A stretch of DNA of 64,000 nucleotides from assembly GCA_022844125.1 (NCBI GenBank), contig JALHMI010000006.1, positions 310,001 to 374,000 of the forward strand, read 5' to 3'. The stretch comes from Pirellulales bacterium. GTDB taxonomy: Bacteria > Planctomycetota > Planctomycetia > Pirellulales > PALSA-1355. The translations under genes and the position numbers were made by a program. Below the pieces are notes generated by a model. The model had not been told where the DNA came from. It saw only the letters and a program-made list of their open reading frames with translations, and did no database searches. This document shows, piece by piece, positions 26,641 through 36,232 of this stretch. Numbering within the stretch: the first letter of the stretch is position 1; the number at the start of each line of letters is the position of its first letter.

Positions 26641-29600
26641 TTACGGAGCCTCGACCGTCACCGCCATGACTACCGGGGCCGTCGCATCGGGCCCCTTTAG
26701 CAGTTCGATCGAGTCGATCGGATCTTGCCGTTTCGGCGAGACGGAGAGATATCGCAACTGCCGGCCGCCCAGGTCGAATGCAAACTTCGATTCCGGCACA
26801 TCCACGCGGCGGATGAAGTCTGCAATGTGTACGCCGTTCGCCAGCTCATGATCCTCGGTCGTGCCGTCCGCATAGTGCAACCGCACGATCATGCTCACCG
26901 AGCCCTTCTCGCCGCCGGGATGTCCCCAGCCGCTCACGCCGCCCAAGAGGTGAATCGCCTTCGCCGGCGCGTGGCAGGGGATGTTCACGCTGCGCGGCAT
27001 GCTCGCCGAGAGCTTCCCCTGCGGGCTGTGCAGCACGATCGCGTTCGCTACCCGACCGTCGCGCGGATCGATCAGCAGAAACGGCACTTCGCCAAACTGC
27101 TTCGGGCTCCACTCGTCGAACATCATTCGCTCGATGTCCAGATCGGGCTGCTGAAATAGCCCGCGCGTGCTCACGCTCGTGGCCACCTTCTCGAGCGGCA
27201 GCGGCAGGTACTTGCCGCGCTGCGTGAGGAATTCGAGCAGGTCCGAGATCTCTCCCGGCGTCACCTGCTTCTCAAACCCCTCGGGCATCAACGACTTTGG
27301 CGAAGCCACGAGTTCGTCGATATCCTCGCGCAAGATCGAATGCTTCTTGCCTTCCGCGTCAAACAGCTCGATGGCCGTTTTCGACTCCGAGCCGAGCAAG
27401 CCGGTCAGCACTTGACCAGCCGTTGTCGCGACGGTGAACACGCGGAAGTTGCCTTCCACGCTGCGGCTCGGATCGAGAATGTTCTCGAGCAGTTCCGCCT
27501 TCGGATGCACCGCCATGCCGGTCAGATCGGGGCCGATCCGCGTACCTTCGCTGCCGTGCACGTGGCACTTCGCGCATTGTTTGATGAACACCTGCTTGCC
27601 GCGCATGGCATCCCCGGTTTGCGAAGCGAGCGGCAACAGCTCATCCAGCACTTTCCGCCGGTCGGGGTTCGGCAGCACGCCGCCGGCCGCCAGCAGTTCT
27701 TCCGCGCGCTTGCGAATCGCCTTGTCGGGATGGTCGGAAAGGGCCCTGCGCTGATCGAGCGAGAGATCGATCCAGGCCAGGCGATCCGAAGCCAGTCCGT
27801 CGACGAGCGCAGTCGTCCAGGCCGGCCGCGACAGGAGCACGCTGATCGCCGCGGCACGCACGGCCGGCGTTTGCGCCGGCAGCCGCTCGACGAGCAGCGT
27901 GCCCAGTGCATCGAACTCGCTTGCACTCAGTGCCGCCAGCAGTCCCGTGGCAAGTTCGGTCGAGGCGCGCGGCGAAATCACGTCCAGCAAGCGGATCGTG
28001 GCCGATTCGTCGCCCGCACGGAGCGTCATCAGATCGCGTGCGGCTGCCACGCGATCGTCAACCGACAATGCATGGTCTTCCACTCGGGCGAAAAGCGTAC
28101 CGGCAATTTCTTGGGCGATCGCTTCGAACCTGGTGCTTCCCCACCGCATCGCCAACTGCACAAGCTGTGCCTGGGCGGCGAAGTCCAGCCGCTCGAGTGA
28201 TGCCTGGAGTTGAGCTTCCAGGCCGGCGAGTGCTGGCGACTTATCTTGCGGCCAACCGGCACGGACACCTGCGATTACGGCCGATGCCAACTGGGGCGGC
28301 ATTTTGGCAAGCGGCGCCACGAACCACTCGGCATCGTCAAATGGTCCGCTGCGTGCGCGATGCTCACTTGTAATCCGGGCGGCGGCCAGAAGCTTCTCGT
28401 GTTTCGCTGCCGACTCATCTGCACTCGCCAGTGCCGTAATGAAGCTTTCGCTGTTCGTGGCCGCCGCGGCTACCAGTGCCTCGCTCAGCCAGCGATCCCC
28501 GGCATTGGATTTTTCGCGTATGAGGTCGACCAGCGTCGTCCCCAAACCACGCCGCGGCGGCGCATCGGCGATCGCCAAGAATGCGGCCAGTCGCACCTGC
28601 GGATCCGTGTCGGCCAGTGAACCCGCCTCCACGATCGCGTCCGTTGTTGCGTCTGCTGGCGTCAATACCTGAATTGCATTACGCCGCACGCCCGCCGACG
28701 GATGTGCGAGCGCTCCGATTACGGCGCCAATTGCCTCGGGGTGTTCCGTCGAGATTGCGCCCAGTCCGTGCATCGTCCACAGGGCATGAGTCGCACCGAC
28801 GTTCAGGCCGATCGCATCGACGCTCTTGTTTTCGACCAAAGCCACCAGCGCCGGTAGCACGTCGAGCTTGCCGCGCTCAGTCAAAAGCCGCTGCGCATGT
28901 CTGCGCCACAAGAGATTGTCGTCGGAGAGTGCCTGCACCAGCTCGTCCGGCGTGGCCCCGGCCAGTGATCGGCGCGGCTCGCGCGACTTGCCCTCGCCAA
29001 CGGGCCCGTCGTACACGATCCGGTAAATCCGCCCGTGCGCCTTGTCGCGCAGGTCGGTCTCGTAGGCTTGTCCCTTGCCGGTCTCGAAACCGCGCGGCGT
29101 GGGGTTGTGCTGCACGATGTAGTTGTACCAGTCGATGATCCAGACGTTGCCATCGGGGCCGACCTCGGCCATCGTCGGCGCGCTCCACTCGTCGTCGCTG
29201 GAAATCAGGTTGAACGGATTTGTTGAACGGAAGCCCGCGCCGTCGGGCGTCAGCACAAACGTACCGACCAGATGCCCTGTCGGTTCGCAGACGAATGCGG
29301 TGCGGTTCCAATACTGCTGCGGATAGCGGCGCGCGGTGTACAGCGAGTGTCCCGCCGCGGCCGTGTAGCCGCCAAAGTGATCCATCTGGCGTAGCTTGTC
29401 GGTGCTCGCCTGGAACAGGTGCGAGTCGGCGATCGGTTCGAGCACAAGCGAAGGCGTCCAGCCGCGCACCCGTTCGTAATACCGATTCGCGATCGGCATG
29501 AACACGCTCGGGTTGTGATTCGCGGTCGAGGCGAACACCAGGCCCGACGCATCGAAACCCAGGCCCCAGGTGTTGTTGTTTGTCGAGCGGATGAACTCGA

Positions 29601-30417
29601 ACTGCGAGCCGTCCGGCTTGAAGCGATAGATGCCCTGCCGCAGGCGATGCTCGACGCCGCCCACTGTGAGCTTCGTATCGTTGTAGCCCTGCGTCCCCCA
29701 GATCCAGCCGTCGAGCCCATACTGCATGTTGCTCGGGCCGGCGTGCGTATCGCGCTGATTCCACGTCCCAAACAGCACCGTGCGCTCATCGGCCACGTCG
29801 TCGCCGTCGTTGTCCTTCAGAAACACGGTTTCCGGTCCGTCGAACACGATCACGCCGCCGCGGGCAAACGTGAGGCTGGTGGGAATGCTGAGCTGCTGGG
29901 CGAAGACCGTGAACTTGTCGGCCCGGCCGTCGCCATCGGTATCTTCGAGAATTCGAATCCGATCGCGTCCCTCGCCCCGCTTCTGCTGTTCGTTCGGGTA
30001 GTCGAACGTCTCGCACAGCCAGAGCCGGCCGCGTTCGTCCCAGTTCATCGCCAGCGGCTTGCCGCCGATGTCCGGCTCTGAGGCGAACAGCTCAACGCGA
30101 AATCCCTCCGGCACGATGAAATGCTTGAGCGATTCGCGCGCAGGCAGAGGATCCTGCATCTTGGTTTGCGGTTCGCTCTGCACACCCCACTTTTCGCCGG
30201 GCGTGTAGATCGGAATCTTCGCGCCAACTTCCGTATAGGTGAACGGCGCGACGTCGGTCCGACGCTCGGTCATCTTGGGAATCGGAAAGTCAGAACTCGC
30301 GGACTCTTTGCGATTCGGCTCTTCTTGCGCCGGATCCTCGGATGCGCTGGTCGTCGAGAGCAGTGTCGCTAAGCAGGTCAACAGTACCCATGCCGCACGT
30401 GCCGCCCACCTTCGCAT
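26641..30417 (-). CDS. PVC-type haem-binding CxxCH protein with sorbosone-dehydrogenase-like propeller and HEAT repeats
   Basis: 1258 residues. Signal peptide (to ~25); residues ~90-480 form a dehydrogenase-like beta-propeller (FIVPEGFRVELFASEPDIGGKP, WLCETFDYPNEQ, ILEDTDGDGRADKFTVFA); residues ~500-900 are HEAT-like helical repeats; a c-type haem site C948-AKC-H (CAKCHVHGSEGTRIGPDLTG) with ligand-type Met further on lies in a cytochrome domain to ~1090; a C-terminal beta-rich segment ends the protein. This is the characteristic planctomycete/verrucomicrobia membrane-bound dehydrogenase family. It is exported and probably oxidises a carbohydrate-type substrate with electrons passed to the haem; the substrate is not known. 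Confidence 0.93.
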   Translation of the reverse strand: MRRWAARAAWVLLTCLATLLSTTSASEDPAQEEPNRKESASSDFPIPKMTERRTDVAPFTYTEVGAKIPIYTPGEKWGVQSEPQTKMQDPLPARESLKHFIVPEGFRVELFASEPDIGGKPLAMNWDERGRLWLCETFDYPNEQQKRGEGRDRIRILEDTDGDGRADKFTVFAQQLSIPTSLTFARGGVIVFDGPETVFLKDNDGDDVADERTVLFGTWNQRDTHAGPSNMQYGLDGWIWGTQGYNDTKLTVGGVEHRLRQGIYRFKPDGSQFEFIRSTNNNTWGLGFDASGLVFASTANHNPSVFMPIANRYYERVRGWTPSLVLEPIADSHLFQASTDKLRQMDHFGGYTAAAGHSLYTARRYPQQYWNRTAFVCEPTGHLVGTFVLTPDGAGFRSTNPFNLISSDDEWSAPTMAEVGPDGNVWIIDWYNYIVQHNPTPRGFETGKGQAYETDLRDKAHGRIYRIVYDGPVGEGKSREPRRSLAGATPDELVQALSDDNLLWRRHAQRLLTERGKLDVLPALVALVENKSVDAIGLNVGATHALWTMHGLGAISTEHPEAIGAVIGALAHPSAGVRRNAIQVLTPADATTDAIVEAGSLADTDPQVRLAAFLAIADAPPRRGLGTTLVDLIREKSNAGDRWLSEALVAAAATNSESFITALASADESAAKHEKLLAAARITSEHRARSGPFDDAEWFVAPLAKMPPQLASAVIAGVRAGWPQDKSPALAGLEAQLQASLERLDFAAQAQLVQLAMRWGSTRFEAIAQEIAGTLFARVEDHALSVDDRVAAARDLMTLRAGDESATIRLLDVISPRASTELATGLLAALSASEFDALGTLLVERLPAQTPAVRAAAISVLLSRPAWTTALVDGLASDRLAWIDLSLDQRRALSDHPDKAIRKRAEELLAAGGVLPNPDRRKVLDELLPLASQTGDAMRGKQVFIKQCAKCHVHGSEGTRIGPDLTGMAVHPKAELLENILDPSRSVEGNFRVFTVATTAGQVLTGLLGSESKTAIELFDAEGKKHSILREDIDELVASPKSLMPEGFEKQVTPGEISDLLEFLTQRGKYLPLPLEKVATSVSTRGLFQQPDLDIERMMFDEWSPKQFGEVPFLLIDPRDGRVANAIVLHSPQGKLSASMPRSVNIPCHAPAKAIHLLGGVSGWGHPGGEKGSVSMIVRLHYADGTTEDHELANGVHIADFIRRVDVPESKFAFDLGGRQLRYLSVSPKRQDPIDSIELLKGPDATAPVVMAVTVEAP

Positions 30418-30545
30418 TGTCAGTCCTCATTGCCGGTGCATAGCTTCGCGGTTCCACCTGCCCGCTACTCGCAAGGTTACATGATAATTGACCGCCCTGC
30501 CGCGATGAAACCATTCGGGCAACGCTGCTGTCCGATCACCGCTCT

Positions 30546-31343
30546 TTAGTAGGCCGCGGAAATGCTCGCTGCCAGCCAGTTGCCGGCTTCCACCTTCAGC
30601 CCGAACCGCTCGACCAGAATCGCGAGTAATTCCGGGTCCGATTCGATTGCGCGGCTGGTCGCGCCCGCCGCGGTGATCACCGTGTAGTCGCGGCCGACGA
30701 GGATATGCCGCTCGTCGAGGCCCGGCCGCTGGGCGATCAGATGCTGGCGGAAGATCGAGGTGGGATAGTTCCACACGTAGTAGTTCGGCGGTTCGAAGTC
30801 GATCAGCTCGTACGGCTCGCGCGTCAGCGTATACAAGTCGACCATCCCTTCTTCCAGCGGCGCTTGCAGCACCCACCACCGCGAGTCGGCCTGCTTGAGA
30901 TGATAGTCCCAAATGCCTTGCGTCGCGCTTCCTTCCTGGAATGGAATCGGCTCCAAGAGGCCATGTCCGCCGAAGCCCACATCGCACAGCCAGTGCCGCC
31001 CATCGGCTTCGACGTCGAGCGCCATGTGCGTGAGCGGCAGCGTGTGCTGCGAGCGAAACTTGACCCGGGCTAACAGCCGCTTGAGCCGAAAGCCGATCGC
31101 TTCCAGCGCGGCCGCCAGCAACATGTTTTGTTCGAAGCAGTATCCTCCACGACGATCGGTCACGAGCTTCCGTTGCAAGCTCTCCAGATCCAAGCGGATC
31201 GGCAGTTCGCGAAGGACGTCGATGTTTTCGAATGGGACGTGCGTGGCGTGCGCCAGGTGAATCGCGCGGAGCACGTCGGCGGTCGGCACGCGCGCACCGG
31301 CATAGCCGATCCGGTTGAAGTACGCGTTCAAATCGAAGGTCAT
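30546..31343 (-). CDS. Arylamine N-acetyltransferase
   Basis: 265 residues from the ATG at 31343. I prefer this start to the ATG 15 bases upstream because it places the catalytic triad at C69 (RGGYCFEQN), H106 (LTHMALDV) and D121 (LCDVGFG), nearly the numbering of characterised bacterial NATs (C69/H107/D122 as I recall). The enzyme transfers an acyl group from acyl-CoA to arylamines, hydrazines or related amines via an acyl-cysteine. N-terminal AYFNRIGYAG and HVPFENIDV are family-typical. It is a single gene, divergent from the VCBS gene. Confidence 0.93.
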   Translation of the reverse strand: MTFDLNAYFNRIGYAGARVPTADVLRAIHLAHATHVPFENIDVLRELPIRLDLESLQRKLVTDRRGGYCFEQNMLLAAALEAIGFRLKRLLARVKFRSQHTLPLTHMALDVEADGRHWLCDVGFGGHGLLEPIPFQEGSATQGIWDYHLKQADSRWWVLQAPLEEGMVDLYTLTREPYELIDFEPPNYYVWNYPTSIFRQHLIAQRPGLDERHILVGRDYTVITAAGATSRAIESDPELLAILVERFGLKVEAGNWLAASISAAY

Positions 31344-31520
31344 GTCATCAGCTTCCATCGCTTACGCGCTCCGCGCCATCTAGGGAGACCTGATTTTACC
31401 GAATCCCAATACTTCACCCCAGACACGAAAGTTAGCCACTCGGGCAGTTTGCGAGCTTAGAACTTACTTGCCCGGCGCGGCCTGGCTTGGTACCGTCGGA
31501 CGCAAGGAGAACCTCCGATC

Positions 31521-33494
31521 ATGCCTCGTTTGCTTGCTGTCTTTACCTTGGCCATTTTATTCGCGGCTGCCACGCTGAGTGCTGCCGCCGAGGATCTTGC
31601 CCCGCTGCATTACAACAATGACGGCCTCGCGGTCGATCTTGGCGTCGGGCTTTGGGCTTGGCCCGTGCCCTGCGATGCCGATGACGACGGCGACTTCGAC
31701 CTGATCGTCTCCTGTCCGGACAAACCCTACAACGGCATCTGGCTGTTCGAGAACACCACGGGGGACACGGCCAGGCACAAGTTTCCAGTCTTCGCGCCCC
31801 CGCGCCGCTTGAGCAAGACGGTGCACTATGTGCTGCCGAGCTACGTGAACGGCAAGCTGCGCGTGCTGTCTCCCGGAACGGAGTATCCCGACTTTGTCCG
31901 CACGGGCCTCGACAGCAAAGTACCGCTTCCCGCGCCCAAGACGATCCACAATCCCACGGGCAACGCCTCGGGCTCGCGCAACAAGATTCGCCACAACGAG
32001 TGGCGGTACGCCGACTACGACGGCGACGGCGCGACCGACCTGATTATTGGTATCGAAGATTGGAGCCACTACGGCTGGGACGACGCCTGGAACGCCGAAG
32101 GCAAGTGGAAGAACGGACCCTTGCGCGGCATCGTCTATTGGCTTCGCAATGAGGGCACCGACAGCGAGCCCAAGTATGCCGCTCCGGTGCAGGTGATGAC
32201 GCAGGATGGTCCGGTCGATACGTTCGGCTGTCCCACGCCGAACTTTGCCGACTTCGATGGCGATGGTGATCTCGACCTGTTGTGCGGCGAGTTCCTGGAT
32301 GGTTTTACCTACTTCGAGAACACTGGCACGCGCACCGCGCCGTCTTACTCCGCCGGCCGTCGCCTGCTTACGGAGAACGGCGACAAGCTGGCGATGGATC
32401 TGGAAATGATCGTTCCGATCGCGTTCGATTGGGACAAGGATGGCGATCTCGATCTGGTGGTTGGCGATGAGGACGGCCGCGTGGCGCTCATCGAGAACAC
32501 GGGCAGTCTCGGCGGAAATCGTACGCCGCAGTTCCTTGAGCCGCGGTACTTCCAGCAGCAGGCCGAGCTGCTCAAGTGCGGCGCGCTGGCTACGCCGGTC
32601 GGCGTCGACTGGGATGGCGATGGAGATACTGACATCATCTCCGGCAATACGGCCGGCTACATCGAGTTCTTCGAAAACCTCAGCGGGCCGAGAGTCGCGA
32701 CGCCCAAGTGGGCGGCGCCGGTGCGCCTCACAGCGGGGGGCAAGACGTTTCGCGTGATGGCTGGCCCTAACGGCAGCATTCAAGGTCCCTGCGAAGCCAA
32801 GTGGGGTTACACCACGCAATCGGTCGCCGACTGGAACGGAGACGGTCTGCCGGACATCGTGCTCAACTCGATCTGGGGCCGCGTCGAGTGGCTCGAAAAC
32901 ATCGGCACGCGCACCGAACCGAAACTGGCCGCGCCGCAGCCAGTCGAAGTCGCCTGGGAAGCCACGCCGCCCAAGCCCCAGTGGACCTGGTGGCAGCCGC
33001 CGGGCAAGCAGCTCGTGACGCAGTGGCGCACGACGCCGCTGGTGTACGACTTCACAGGCGATGGGTTCGCCGACCTGGCGATGCTGGACCCCGAGGGGTA
33101 CCTGGCGCTCTACGAACGCGCGAAGCGCGATGACAAGCTCGTGCTGCTTCCTCCCCAGCGTGCGTTTGTCGATGAAGCCGGCCAGCCGCTGCGGCTTAAC
33201 GAGCGCCGCGCGGGTGGCAGCGGACGGCGGAAGCTGTGCGTCGTCGATTGGACCGGCGATGGCAAGTTTGACCTCCTGCTAAACTCCGCGAACGCCGATC
33301 TCTTGGAGCAAGTCGACCACCGCGACGGGAAGTGGATCTTCAAAAAGGCCGGTTCGATCGCCGAGCGGAATATCGAAGGACACGACGTCAGCCCCACGGC
33401 CGTCGACTTCGATGCTAACGGCATCCCCGACTTCCTCGGCGGCGCCGAAGACGGACACTTCTACTTTCTCAAGAATCCGCGCGCCACGCGCTAA
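31521..33494 (+). CDS. Exported VCBS/FG-GAP repeat protein
   Basis: 657 residues, AAGGAGAA before the ATG, signal peptide to about residue 23. About nine calcium-binding-type loops of the form DxDGDGDxDL recur (DADDDGDFDL, DYDGDGATDL, DFDGDGDLDL, DWDKDGDLDL, DWDGDGDTDI, DWNGDGLPDI, DFTGDGFADL, DWTGDGKFDL, DFDANGIPDF), interspersed with WLFENT/YFENTGT strands, indicating an integrin-alpha-like propeller. It is probably extracellular, binding carbohydrate or a surface partner. The sulfatase gene starts 12 bases downstream, so both are likely co-expressed, for example in use of sulfated polysaccharide. Confidence 0.9.
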   Translation: MPRLLAVFTLAILFAAATLSAAAEDLAPLHYNNDGLAVDLGVGLWAWPVPCDADDDGDFDLIVSCPDKPYNGIWLFENTTGDTARHKFPVFAPPRRLSKTVHYVLPSYVNGKLRVLSPGTEYPDFVRTGLDSKVPLPAPKTIHNPTGNASGSRNKIRHNEWRYADYDGDGATDLIIGIEDWSHYGWDDAWNAEGKWKNGPLRGIVYWLRNEGTDSEPKYAAPVQVMTQDGPVDTFGCPTPNFADFDGDGDLDLLCGEFLDGFTYFENTGTRTAPSYSAGRRLLTENGDKLAMDLEMIVPIAFDWDKDGDLDLVVGDEDGRVALIENTGSLGGNRTPQFLEPRYFQQQAELLKCGALATPVGVDWDGDGDTDIISGNTAGYIEFFENLSGPRVATPKWAAPVRLTAGGKTFRVMAGPNGSIQGPCEAKWGYTTQSVADWNGDGLPDIVLNSIWGRVEWLENIGTRTEPKLAAPQPVEVAWEATPPKPQWTWWQPPGKQLVTQWRTTPLVYDFTGDGFADLAMLDPEGYLALYERAKRDDKLVLLPPQRAFVDEAGQPLRLNERRAGGSGRRKLCVVDWTGDGKFDLLLNSANADLLEQVDHRDGKWIFKKAGSIAERNIEGHDVSPTAVDFDANGIPDFLGGAEDGHFYFLKNPRATR

Positions 33495-33506
33495 CCGGAG
33501 TTCATC

Positions 33507-34925
33507 GTGCGAGCCATCCTGCTGCTATCGCTTTCCGTGTTCATGATTGCTGCGAGTGACGCCGCCGAGCGCCCTAACGTCATTCTGATTCTGGCAGATG
33601 ACATGGGCGCCCATGACCTCGGCTGCACCGGCTCGACGTTCTATGAAACGCCGCGGCTCGATCGGCTGGCCAGCGAAGGGATGCAGTTCACGCAGGCCTA
33701 TGCCGCATGCCCTGTCTGCTCTCCGACGCGCGCGGCCCTGATGACCGGACGCTATCCGGCGCGAGTCAAGATCACCGACTATATTCCCGGCGCTCGCGTG
33801 GGCAGGCTGCTGCCGGCCGACTACCTGCACCAGCTTCCACATGAAGAGGTCACGATTGCCGAAGCGATGAAGGAGGCTGGCTACCGGACCGGCATGTACG
33901 GTAAGTGGCATCTCGGCGGCGAGGGCTACCTGCCCGACTCGCAGGGCTTCGACGAATCGGACAGCGGCCAGAACGGACGCGGCTTTGCCGGCGTCGACCG
34001 CGCCGACCCGGTGACGGAGAACGCCCTCGCGTTTCTGGAGCGCAACAAGGACCAGCCGTTCTTGCTCTACCTGCCGCACAACCTGGTGCACACGCCGCTG
34101 TTGGGCAGGGACTCGCTGCTGCCGAAGTATGAAGCCAAGGCCGCGGCCCTTCCCCCGAAGACCGATGCCGAGCGTTTCCGACCCGAGCGAGATCGCCAGG
34201 ATCGCCGCGTGCAGGATCACGCCGTTTATGCTGCGATGATGGCCGACATCGACGCCCAGGTGGGACGCGTGCTCGACAAGCTCGACGAGCTCAAGCTGGC
34301 TGACAATACGCTCGTCATCTTCACCAGCGACAACGGTGGTCTCTCGACCAGCGAAGGCTCGCCCACGTCGAACGCTCCGCTCCGCACCGGTAAAGGCTGG
34401 CTTTACGAGGGCGGCATTCGCGTCCCACTCATCATCAGCTGGCCCGGCGTCGTAAAGCCTGGCTCAGCGTCGAGCGTCCCCGTCATCTCGACCGACTACT
34501 TTCCTACGATCCTGGCGGCCATTGGCGCGCCGTCGCATCCCGAGTGGCACATGGACGGCGCGAGTCTCTTGCCGCTGCTGAAGCAATCCGGCGAGCTCAC
34601 TGCGCGACCACTCTACTGGCACTATCCGCACTATGGCAATCAGGGGGGCCGACCCGCGGGCGCCGTGCGCGACGGCAACTGGAAGCTGATCGAGTTCTTC
34701 GAGGACGGGGACCTGGAGCTGTACAACTTGGCGGATGATCCAATTGAGGCGGTCGACCTGGCCGACAAGGAGCCCCAGCGTGTGCAGCAGCTCCATGCGC
34801 AGCTCAAGGCGTGGCGCAAGCAGGTCGACGCCAAGATGCCCACGGTGAATCCGAATTACACCGGCAAGACCGAAGTCCCCGGCCGCCCCGAGCGACCCAA
34901 GCGCCGCCAGTCGAAGCAAAAATAA
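33507..34925 (+). CDS. Exported sulfatase (formylglycine type)
   Basis: 472 residues with a GTG start (GGAG 6 bases upstream) and a signal peptide to about residue 20. Metal ligands are in ILADDMG (D31, D32). The formylglycine signature is C71-SPTRAALMTGR, the Cys-type site modified by the formylglycine-generating enzyme. KWHLGG and FTSDNGG are the further sulfatase motifs, and the C-terminal LYNLADDPIEAVDL is typical. It would hydrolyse a sulfate ester, probably on an algal-type polysaccharide in the periplasm or outside. It is coupled to the VCBS gene upstream. No sulfatase-maturing enzyme is present in the window. Confidence 0.95.
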   Translation: MRAILLLSLSVFMIAASDAAERPNVILILADDMGAHDLGCTGSTFYETPRLDRLASEGMQFTQAYAACPVCSPTRAALMTGRYPARVKITDYIPGARVGRLLPADYLHQLPHEEVTIAEAMKEAGYRTGMYGKWHLGGEGYLPDSQGFDESDSGQNGRGFAGVDRADPVTENALAFLERNKDQPFLLYLPHNLVHTPLLGRDSLLPKYEAKAAALPPKTDAERFRPERDRQDRRVQDHAVYAAMMADIDAQVGRVLDKLDELKLADNTLVIFTSDNGGLSTSEGSPTSNAPLRTGKGWLYEGGIRVPLIISWPGVVKPGSASSVPVISTDYFPTILAAIGAPSHPEWHMDGASLLPLLKQSGELTARPLYWHYPHYGNQGGRPAGAVRDGNWKLIEFFEDGDLELYNLADDPIEAVDLADKEPQRVQQLHAQLKAWRKQVDAKMPTVNPNYTGKTEVPGRPERPKRRQSKQK

Positions 34926-35149
34926 GAGGCAAACCCTCGCAGCCCCACGATCTTCCGCGGGTTACTTCGTGTTCTAGGTGGCTCGTGGTAGCCTTTGCCT
35001 CCGTGCCGCGGGGAGCACCTCGAGGTCGCAATTGACACAAAGTCGGCAACCGAATGTGACAGATGCCCTTGGGCGTGCCAGAATGGAGGGGTCCTTGGGC
35101 GGCCCGTCCCGCGCAAGGCGGCACATCTGGAATTGGGTTCGAATGTTTC

Positions 35150-36151
35150 ATGCCCCCTCGGCGCGTCACTGCTGATCGATCCACCCCGCATCGAGCGTTC
35201 ACACTTGTCGAGCTGCTGGTCGTGATCGCGATCATCGGCGTGCTAGTGGCGCTGCTGCTGCCGGCCATTCAGGCCGCGCGCGAAGCGGCCCGCCGCTCGA
35301 GCTGCACGAACAACCTCCGGCAGCTCGGCATCGCGATGCATCATTGCCACGATGCCCAGGGTTCGCTCCCCTCGGGCCGCGGCGCGCCGGCTCCCAAGAT
35401 CTTCTCGCCGCAAGCGTACTTGCTCCCGTATGTCGAGGAGGGCGCGCTCGACGCGCTGATCGACTTTAAACAGGCGCCGGTGTTCGTCGTCGTGGCCGGC
35501 GTGCCTTACAGCGGTGATGCCAACAACGCCGCCGCGATTGAAAGCGTGCCGCTCCTGCTTTGTCCCAGCGATGCGGTGGCCGGGCGAGTGCCGGGCTCAG
35601 CCTATGGCGCCACGAACTACGTCGCCAGTACCGGCAGCGGCAAGAATGATTCTGGCACAATCAACAACGCCGACGGCGTCTTCTACAACGGTTCACACGT
35701 CAACTTCAAGCACATTACCGATGGCACCTCGCACACCGTGGCGTTCAGCGAGCGCGGCCTCGGCCCTGGCCTGGAGTTCACCGGCCCTGCGCTCCCAGCC
35801 GATCAACGTCCGAGCTACATCCTCGAGTTACTCAACGCCACGCCCGTCTCCGACACGGGCTGCGCCGATCCGACCAAGGGCACCTGGTACGAAGCGCGCG
35901 GCGCGAAGTGGATTCTCGGCAACTACGGCAACACGCTCTACAACCATTACCTGACGCCCAACAGCCAACAGTGGGACTGCATGAACCTGCCGCAGCAGAA
36001 GGGCTACCTGGCGGCCCGCAGTTACCATCCCGGCGGCGTGAACGCGCTCTACTGCGACGGGAGCGTCCGCTTCATCGAAGATGGCATCAACTGGTCCCCC
36101 TGGCGTGCGCTCGCCACGCGTGCGGGCGCCGAGATCGTCGAAGGGTATTAG
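35150..36151 (+). CDS. DUF1559 protein with type IV prepilin-like leader
   Basis: 333 residues from the ATG at 35150. A short basic leader is followed by the prepilin cleavage motif [20 protein letters not shown], so it would be processed by a prepilin peptidase and anchored by its hydrophobic helix. The rest is the DUF1559 (SBP_bac_10) domain: [50 protein letters not shown] and the C-terminal [12 protein letters not shown]. The family is greatly expanded in planctomycetes and is proposed to build pseudopilus-like structures; no partner pilus gene is adjacent. The ribosome-binding site is weak. Confidence 0.93.
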   Translation: MPPRRVTADRSTPHRAFTLVELLVVIAIIGVLVALLLPAIQAAREAARRSSCTNNLRQLGIAMHHCHDAQGSLPSGRGAPAPKIFSPQAYLLPYVEEGALDALIDFKQAPVFVVVAGVPYSGDANNAAAIESVPLLLCPSDAVAGRVPGSAYGATNYVASTGSGKNDSGTINNADGVFYNGSHVNFKHITDGTSHTVAFSERGLGPGLEFTGPALPADQRPSYILELLNATPVSDTGCADPTKGTWYEARGAKWILGNYGNTLYNHYLTPNSQQWDCMNLPQQKGYLAARSYHPGGVNALYCDGSVRFIEDGINWSPWRALATRAGAEIVEGY

Positions 36152-36176
36152 CCCCGGTAGGGGCGGCCGCTAATAG

Positions 36177-36196
36177 CCGGGGGTGGAAGCCCCCGG
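36177..36196 (+). terminator. Hairpin after the DUF1559 gene
   Basis: Perfect 7-bp GC stem CCGGGGG with CCCCCGG around TGGAAG, 25 bases past the stop and between convergent genes. No T-run follows, so it may act as a factor-independent but inefficient terminator or protect the 3' end. Confidence 0.55.
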
Positions 36197-36232
36197 ATAC
36201 CGTCTCGAAAAGGGCGAACGGGCGCCTGGACG